Origin: Membranipora membranacea | Lineage: Eukaryota > Bryozoa > Gymnolaemata > Cheilostomatida > Membraniporidae | Reading direction: 5' to 3' | DNA length: 60,000 nt | Assembly (NCBI GenBank): GCA_914767715.1 | Contig: OU612068.1 | Coordinates: forward strand, 24,368,001-24,428,000 | Shown here: positions 54,953 to 60,000 of the stretch, piece after piece | Layout: the number at the start of each line of letters is the position of its first letter | Numbering within the stretch: the stretch's first letter is position 1 | Position numbers and translations under genes: made by a program | Notes under the pieces: generated by a model | Database searches by the model: none | Told to the model about the DNA's origin: nothing | The model's input: only the letters and a program-made list of their open reading frames with translations

Positions 54953-57900
54953 TCATGGCTGTTGAGGAAGAACTCTGTTGGTTGAATCTAAATCTTCATG
55001 CGGGTACCCACTATCTTCCGTCAGGTCTATTTCAGCTTTAGAAGAGTCCGCATCTGAAATTAAGATGGAATGGAATCAAGTATAACATGTGGCTGATTGA
55101 TACATCCTGTTTCAACTTGGTGTAGCCACTTTATGTTCGGGTGATGCTATGAAAGCGGTTTCTTATGTTAAGAAATCAAGATAGAAACTGTTCGACATTT
55201 ACCTGCCATTTCTGAATCTGAAGCTCCTCTTCCATTTCCTTCTTTCTTCAACATATAGTTTGATGGTACTGGTACACATGTTTGTGCTTCATCAAATAAC
55301 TGAAAATGTGAATAAAAGTTGTATACTTTGATGCATATAGCCATCAAATATCAACCAGAACAAGTCAATATTCCTCAATTCTTCCTCAAGGCTCAATCAT
55401 TGCCCCAACATTATTTTCTGTATATACAATGATCTTTTAAACTTACATCTTTTCTCTACTGTCAATGCTTACGCTGATGATACTACTTTTGTCCCCCAAA
55501 GCCACAACATTTTTCAATTAGAGAGATCTTGCAATATTGATCTCAGTGAGATAAACCAATGGTGTAAGTCAAACAAAATGGTGATCAACACAAAGAAATC
55601 ACACTATCTCCTTTGTATTGCATCACCCAACACAAAATTTTCATTATCAGTTTCTGGATCTGAACTTGAGAGACAATCCAAAGCTAACCTCCTTGGCTAT
55701 ATGATACACAACACACTTTCATGGACTGATCATGTTGAATATATTTTAAAAAAGCTAAAGGCTAATCTTGCACTTTTTTCAGCAATGCAGATTTTGCATT
55801 GGAAGGAAAGCGGCGATGACCTTTTACCATCATTTCATTTTCTGTTATCTAATCTATGGTATTCATATTTACTATAACTTAGCCCCTGCTCACATAACAA
55901 ATCCAATATTTTTACTACAGAAGCGGGCTTTTAGGCTTATCGCCTTTGTTCATTTCATTCCAAAGCATCTGATATCAACATAGGATCGTTCGGGATCATT
56001 AAATCTTCTTCCCTTACCACAGCTTGCCAGTTATTTCTCTGCCATTTATGGCTATAAAATACTCAATATGTTGGCTCCAGATTATATATGTGAGCAGATA
56101 TCCAATACACATCGCTTTCAGATGAGAGACACGCATTATTTGAAACCTCCATCGAACAATTTTCTTTGCAATCTTTTTATAATTTTCAAAAGCCTTCCGC
56201 AACATATCAGGTCTGCTAACAATTTAAAGTCATTCCAAAAATATGCATTTATGTATTTCATGTCTAAGACATAACCATTTTCATTGTTAGTCTCTATCTT
56301 CCATATTTCTTCGTTATTTAGCCTATTGATTCCATATTTATTTATTTTTTGTTTTATCTTTGTACTAACTATCACATGAAGATGAACTTAATTTCATCAC
56401 CCTACTTACCCTTGTCACCATATCAAATGGCAGGTCTAATCCGGTGGGTCCAAGTAACTTCTGTAATACCTCCAGATCAACTTGGACTGCATTAGCCCTG
56501 CACTGAAAATCGTTCTTTATCAGCAAAGAGCCTTCTTCATCTTCGGTTGGTTCAAGTGTGGCTGGCGATGACTTTGCGATCGGGGAGATACATACTGGCA
56601 ACGGTATAGCCTGTTGTGAGAAACACTTAGACGATAAAAAATAACTTGCTATTAAGGTCATGAGCATGTGGTAAATTTTTCATTATGCTGTGAAGTGAAA
56701 GGCAACATGACCGCTCCCCCTTTACATACCCGCTGAATATTTTAAGGAGGAAGTAGTAAGAGAACATTTGCTACATTATGAATCTATTTTGGTTATTATG
56801 AGCGGCTCTCAGCGCAAAGGTGTGATCCGTATCTTGGGTATCTTAACAGGTTTTGTCCTATCATGTGTACCTCAGTCCACTTAGTATCAACGGTGTAATG
56901 ATCAAAATGAAAACTGTCAACTGTAGTAATTAATAAAATAGGGGTATTAACTGGGCTTGTTTTTGTCGTTTACACTTTCCATGCATCAGAATTGTTAGAC
57001 TACATGGTATTGAAATGGACTGAGACTTTATTGGTATGTGCATCCCAGATACAATGAAACTTACCGCTGAAATCAAAGCTGGAACGAAAGCTGCTAGTAC
57101 TTGTGAATTGGCTGAAGCTGCTGCTGAGGTTGATGCGTCTTCTTGGTGGAAGGATATTGCCTTATGTATCGGTGGTCCCTCAGTTGCGAAAGGAAAGTTT
57201 CTCTTCAAGTTTGGCTTGTTATGTCCAACAATAGTTCGCAGGAAATTGAGCAACTGGAAATATATGGAAAAATCTTAAATTAGACACCTGTGGGTAGTGT
57301 AATGGAATGAGAGTATTTACCTCCTAATGATACCACTATATAAAACATGTTAGCATATCTTATCCAAACCCAAAAGAATAAAAATAGTCTTACATTCTAT
57401 GCCGGTCTTTCTTACCTTTTCTAGAATATTTTGTTGTTGATCTGTTTTCTCGATAACAGATGACATATCCCTATATAAAATATTATTTTCTGTCCTCATC
57501 TTGTCTAGATCTTTGGAAATTGTTGTCTGGGTGCATTTGATATCTGTCACCTCTTCTATGATACCCCGTATTCGCTCTCCGTACTTTCTTGATCCATGAG
57601 CGATAGCGCTCATATCCTAGAAAAGAAAGTTGTAAGATTGGGAAATCCTCAGCTTCACCAACGAACCAAAGATTATATCATTACATGCACCTTGTCCAGA
57701 AGTTTTTGATTGTGCTTGTATTTTGTATTGCACATCCTGTGTTTAAGTGACATCATGATGCAGAGAATGAGAGCTACATTCCCTTATGGGAGGCACTCTT
57801 TCCACCATCAATAATTCATGCCAAGTAGAGCATTGAGTTTTTTTACCATGCAAATCTGACATAACTTTATCATAAGTAACTGCCTGACTATAAAATGCAT

Positions 57901-58120
57901 TGGTCTTTGGGAAGTCGTCAACTGGAATGGGATCTCAATAGTGTCGTCACCATATTGTAATCCTTTTATTTACCATTTTAGAAATAATCTGTTGTCCTGG
58001 ATCGGCGCTTTGTTTGGAGGTTGAAGCACCCGTCAAACTGCACGCCCCTGATTGTGCTGGTTCCTCAGTCTTTTCCTCCTCTGGTTTATCAAGTTCTTTC
58101 ACAAGTTGCTTGTCAGACAT
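54953..58120 (-). CDS. HSF-like protein: HR-A/B trimerisation domain without DNA-binding domain
   Basis: Minus-strand exons: 58120-57974, 57616-57416, 57253-57065, 56610-56410, 55299-55203, 55053-54953; phases close, giving 311 aa. Residues about 70-130 read ISKDLDKMRTENNILYRDMS, then QQQNILEK joined to LLNFLRTIV, then NLKRNFPF. This matches, nearly position for position, the heat-shock-factor HR-A/B leucine zipper and the basic segment after it (human HSF1: QQQKVVNKLIQFL, VKRKIPL). HSF proteins normally have an N-terminal winged-helix DNA-binding domain. Here the N-terminus is an acidic, low-complexity stretch (MSDKQLVKELDKPEEEKTEE) with an in-frame TAA 15 nt upstream of the ATG. The C-terminal half is acidic and hydrophobic (VDLEVLQKLLGP). 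It may be a dominant regulator of HSF, a divergent paralogue, or a misjudged 5' end. Confidence 0.7.
55385..56275 (+). mobile_element. Reverse transcriptase relic of a non-LTR element
   Basis: Broken plus-strand frames give QGSIIAPTLFSVYTNDL, AYADDTTFV, INQWCKSNKMVINTKKSHYL and LLGYMIHNTLSWTDHVEYI. These are RT motifs 4-7 with the catalytic YADD, followed by C-terminal sequence. It differs in sequence from the LINE at 46.8 kb. It lies in an intron of the HSF-like gene, antisense to it. Confidence 0.8.
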
Positions 58121-58925
58121 TTTAAAACCTTTACAGTTTTACTTCAGGTTATTAAGTTGAATTATGAGTTGACGTACCTTCTTTACTGGTTTCGCTGACA
58201 GGAGTGGTAGTTTTTATCACCTCGCAGAGTTATATATGTATCATCCTGATGCATCATCTTCTTTCCGTGTGGAAAAAAACCTCCAAGCTGCGAATTCGAA
58301 AGGGTAGGTTCCACAGCCCGTTTCCATACTGTCTCCGATGACAACCTTTGGTTAATTTAACGATTGAAAATTATATAGGTAATGAAGGAAAATATTTCCA
58401 TTGCTGGGAGAGGTTTGTTCACCTGCGCGGATGCTTGTTAAGTGGCGTGAATGCGCTCTCAACCCTACAGGCCATCAAATACCTTGCCCATGTGTCATCG
58501 CTGAATAATCAGGGAAATTCAAAGAGTCTGCTCCCTGCAACAATTTTGTTACAATGATGTGAAATTTTGCATTTGTTTTTTGCATTGATTATGGAAGAAC
58601 AGGGTACTGGCGCCCATGAGTAACTAGTGGATGTTTATGGGCATCCCCTTTCTTTAATCAAAACCAAAACTGAAGTAGTGTCCTAACATTTCTTTGGTTG
58701 AGAAGATGGCTGTACTATTTGATTTAATTGAGCAACAACTACCAAACCAGTGAGGATCGTAGGACTGGAATGCCAGCGCTTAGGCAAACACATGCTGTTT
58801 ATGTGACATTTTAATTTAGCTATAAATGCAACGCTTGCATAGTCTTCCAACTCAGTTTCACGTTTGTCTTTGTATTGAACCTATCGTTTTACTCTTCTAC
58901 CACTGAGAATTCTCTTCCAGACAAC
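58121..58925. other. Divergent region between HSF-like and plus-strand gene
   Basis: On the minus strand a good donor (AAGAAG|GTACGT near 58177) could belong to a 5'UTR exon of the HSF-like gene. I found no HSF DNA-binding-domain coding sequence in either strand here. There is no clear TATA box. It may act as a shared promoter region. Confidence 0.4.
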
Positions 58926-59006
58926 ATGAGCAGCTTAGGCCTACCTTTGGGTCTCCCTTGGAGATCAAAGAAGTCCAAGAAAAGCAAGAGTATGACGGAT
59001 CTCAGG
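58926..59006 (+). CDS. Possible first coding exon of an unidentified gene
   Basis: ATG at 58926 after a CTTCCAGACAAC leader; MSSLGLPLGLPWRSKKSKKK, then QEYDGSQ, then a donor CAG|GTATGA at 59007. It is a short, basic N-terminus. The next exon could not be fixed. A candidate at about 59592-59710 (ILANALTAPAGRSSPNKERL) needs phase 2, which fits only a start at the downstream ATG (58993, frame MTDL). Unrecognised; the gene would continue beyond the window. Confidence 0.3.
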
Positions 59007-60000
59007 TATGAAAATTTCCATTTTATTTATAAAGTGTGATGATGATATATTTATATAATATATATATATAAATATAATTATGGGGGAATACTGGAAGCGG
59101 CTCCAAAAGTAAGTGATGATCAATAAAATTAATCTTAGTTGTCAATTGTTGCCATATCACTCTGATCCAAATCTGAGTCTCCATTCAATTTCAAGATGCT
59201 ACTTTTTCTTTTTCTTCCAGTCAAAGGAATTGTGCCTTTGAAACACTTTTGGTTTCATTCGTAAAAGCAATGGTAGTTATATCCACTCGGGATCTTGTAC
59301 TCTGTATTAGGATGAATTCTATTGAAACCCTCCTAAAGGGATGCAAAGATATGATGATAGCTGCCAACTAATTCTCTACATTCATAGATAATAATACTCA
59401 AGTTCATTCTTGTCTTTCCTTGTATGCAAGTTCCTCAGTTTGCCTTACAATAGTTGCAGCTGCATCTATTCCCACAACATCAGGTTGCCTCACCTGACAT
59501 TGACAATGTGACATCATACAAGGTGACTTTCTTATCAAAGAATTAAGATCCTTCACATTATTGAGATGCTGTTTACTTTTATATAGCAGTCGGTCAGTTG
59601 TTGTTGCACTGAGTAGCAGCCAGAAGTCGATATTAGCTAACGCACTCACCGCTCCTGCTGGTCGCAGCTCTCCAAACAAAGAAAGATTGACAAATTCATA
59701 TTCACTTGGGTAAGTTTGTTATTCAGCAAATGGCTGACGAAAAATGAGCTTTTATGATCAAAAATATTTGCCAGGCTCGTAGTTTTAGGGGAGATAGGTA
59801 GGCTCTGTCTCCACTTGAAAGCTAAATACAGTGGACTAAGAACTCCTTAATTAAATAATCCCTTTCAGAGTCAGCTTATGGAAATACTTCATTGGGCTTT
59901 CTTTTCCCCAATTTGCTTTGGAGGATAGGGCTTCACCCCTAACCCAAGAGGAGGAGCTTACATCACCTCACAAGGTGTTGCTCCACACCCTACAGGCCTA
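59007..60000. other. Right flank; candidate exon and antisense ORF
   Basis: It holds the candidate plus-strand exon at about 59592-59710 behind TTTTATATAG. It also holds a 91-codon minus-strand ORF (59679-59404, TTG-led, containing FWLLLSATTTDRLLYKSKQH), which overlaps it. Neither has a recognised family. A TA-rich simple stretch lies at 59050-59075. Confidence 0.3.

Noticed and set aside
58141-58560. Hidden HSF DNA-binding-domain exon upstream of the HSF-like gene
   Set aside because: I read the minus strand for the winged-helix signature (Phe-x-x-Lys-Leu...Ser-Phe-Val-Arg-Gln-Leu) and saw nothing; the frame upstream of the ATG is closed by TAA.

Overview
This is AT-rich animal nuclear DNA. 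Coding information is split into many short exons with GT-AG introns of about 0.1-3 kb, polyadenylation signals follow the genes, and small palindromic transposons are dense. A complete SYK-type tandem-SH2 kinase, trichoplein (TCHP), DIP2, SLC41 and a GH18 chitinase together suggest a metazoan. An intact SYK without ankyrin repeats argues against an insect-like (Shark-bearing) lineage and fits a lophotrochozoan, an invertebrate deuterostome or an early-branching animal. The species cannot be named from this sequence.

Layout: (1) 1-4.1 kb: the first two coding exons of DIP2 on the minus strand; the rest of that gene leaves the window on the left or was not found. (2) 4.1-7.7 kb: the divergent intergenic region between DIP2 and SLC41, centred on a large inverted repeat (6033-6760). 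Each arm carries a CCAAT box, a TATA box and an ATG-led exon-like ORF with a splice donor, pointing outward to the two genes. (3) 7.8-13.4 kb: a complete SLC41-type Mg2+ transporter (11 coding exons, 485 aa). (4) 13.4-18.7 kb: intergenic DNA with a LINE 3' relic, a GC hairpin and a (GCT)n microsatellite. (5) 18.7-26.4 kb: a complete SYK-like kinase (13 coding exons, 643 aa). (6) 27.7-31.6 kb: a secreted GH18 chitinase on the minus strand (9 exons, 421 aa), convergent with SYK. (7) 35.2-45.5 kb: TCHP on the minus strand (11 exons, 489 aa; the last ~10 codons were not located). (8) 46.3-52.6 kb: a transposon cluster with a MITE nested in a MITE, a nearly complete but frameshifted non-LTR retrotransposon (PHD finger, coiled coil, APE endonuclease, reverse transcriptase), a foldback element, a third MITE copy and an antisense LINE fragment. 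(9) 55.0-58.1 kb: a minus-strand gene with an HSF-type HR-A/B trimerisation domain but no visible HSF DNA-binding domain (311 aa). (10) 58.9-60 kb: possibly the first exon of an unidentified plus-strand gene.

The host genes are not an operon and show no evident shared pathway. The most unusual item is the head-to-head duplicated promoter/5'-exon between DIP2 and SLC41. If its donors splice to the nearest acceptors, each gene would carry a related upstream ORF ending at, or 2 nt before, the main start codon. All gene models were assembled by eye from reading-frame continuity across splice sites and from recalled family sequences; nothing was searched.
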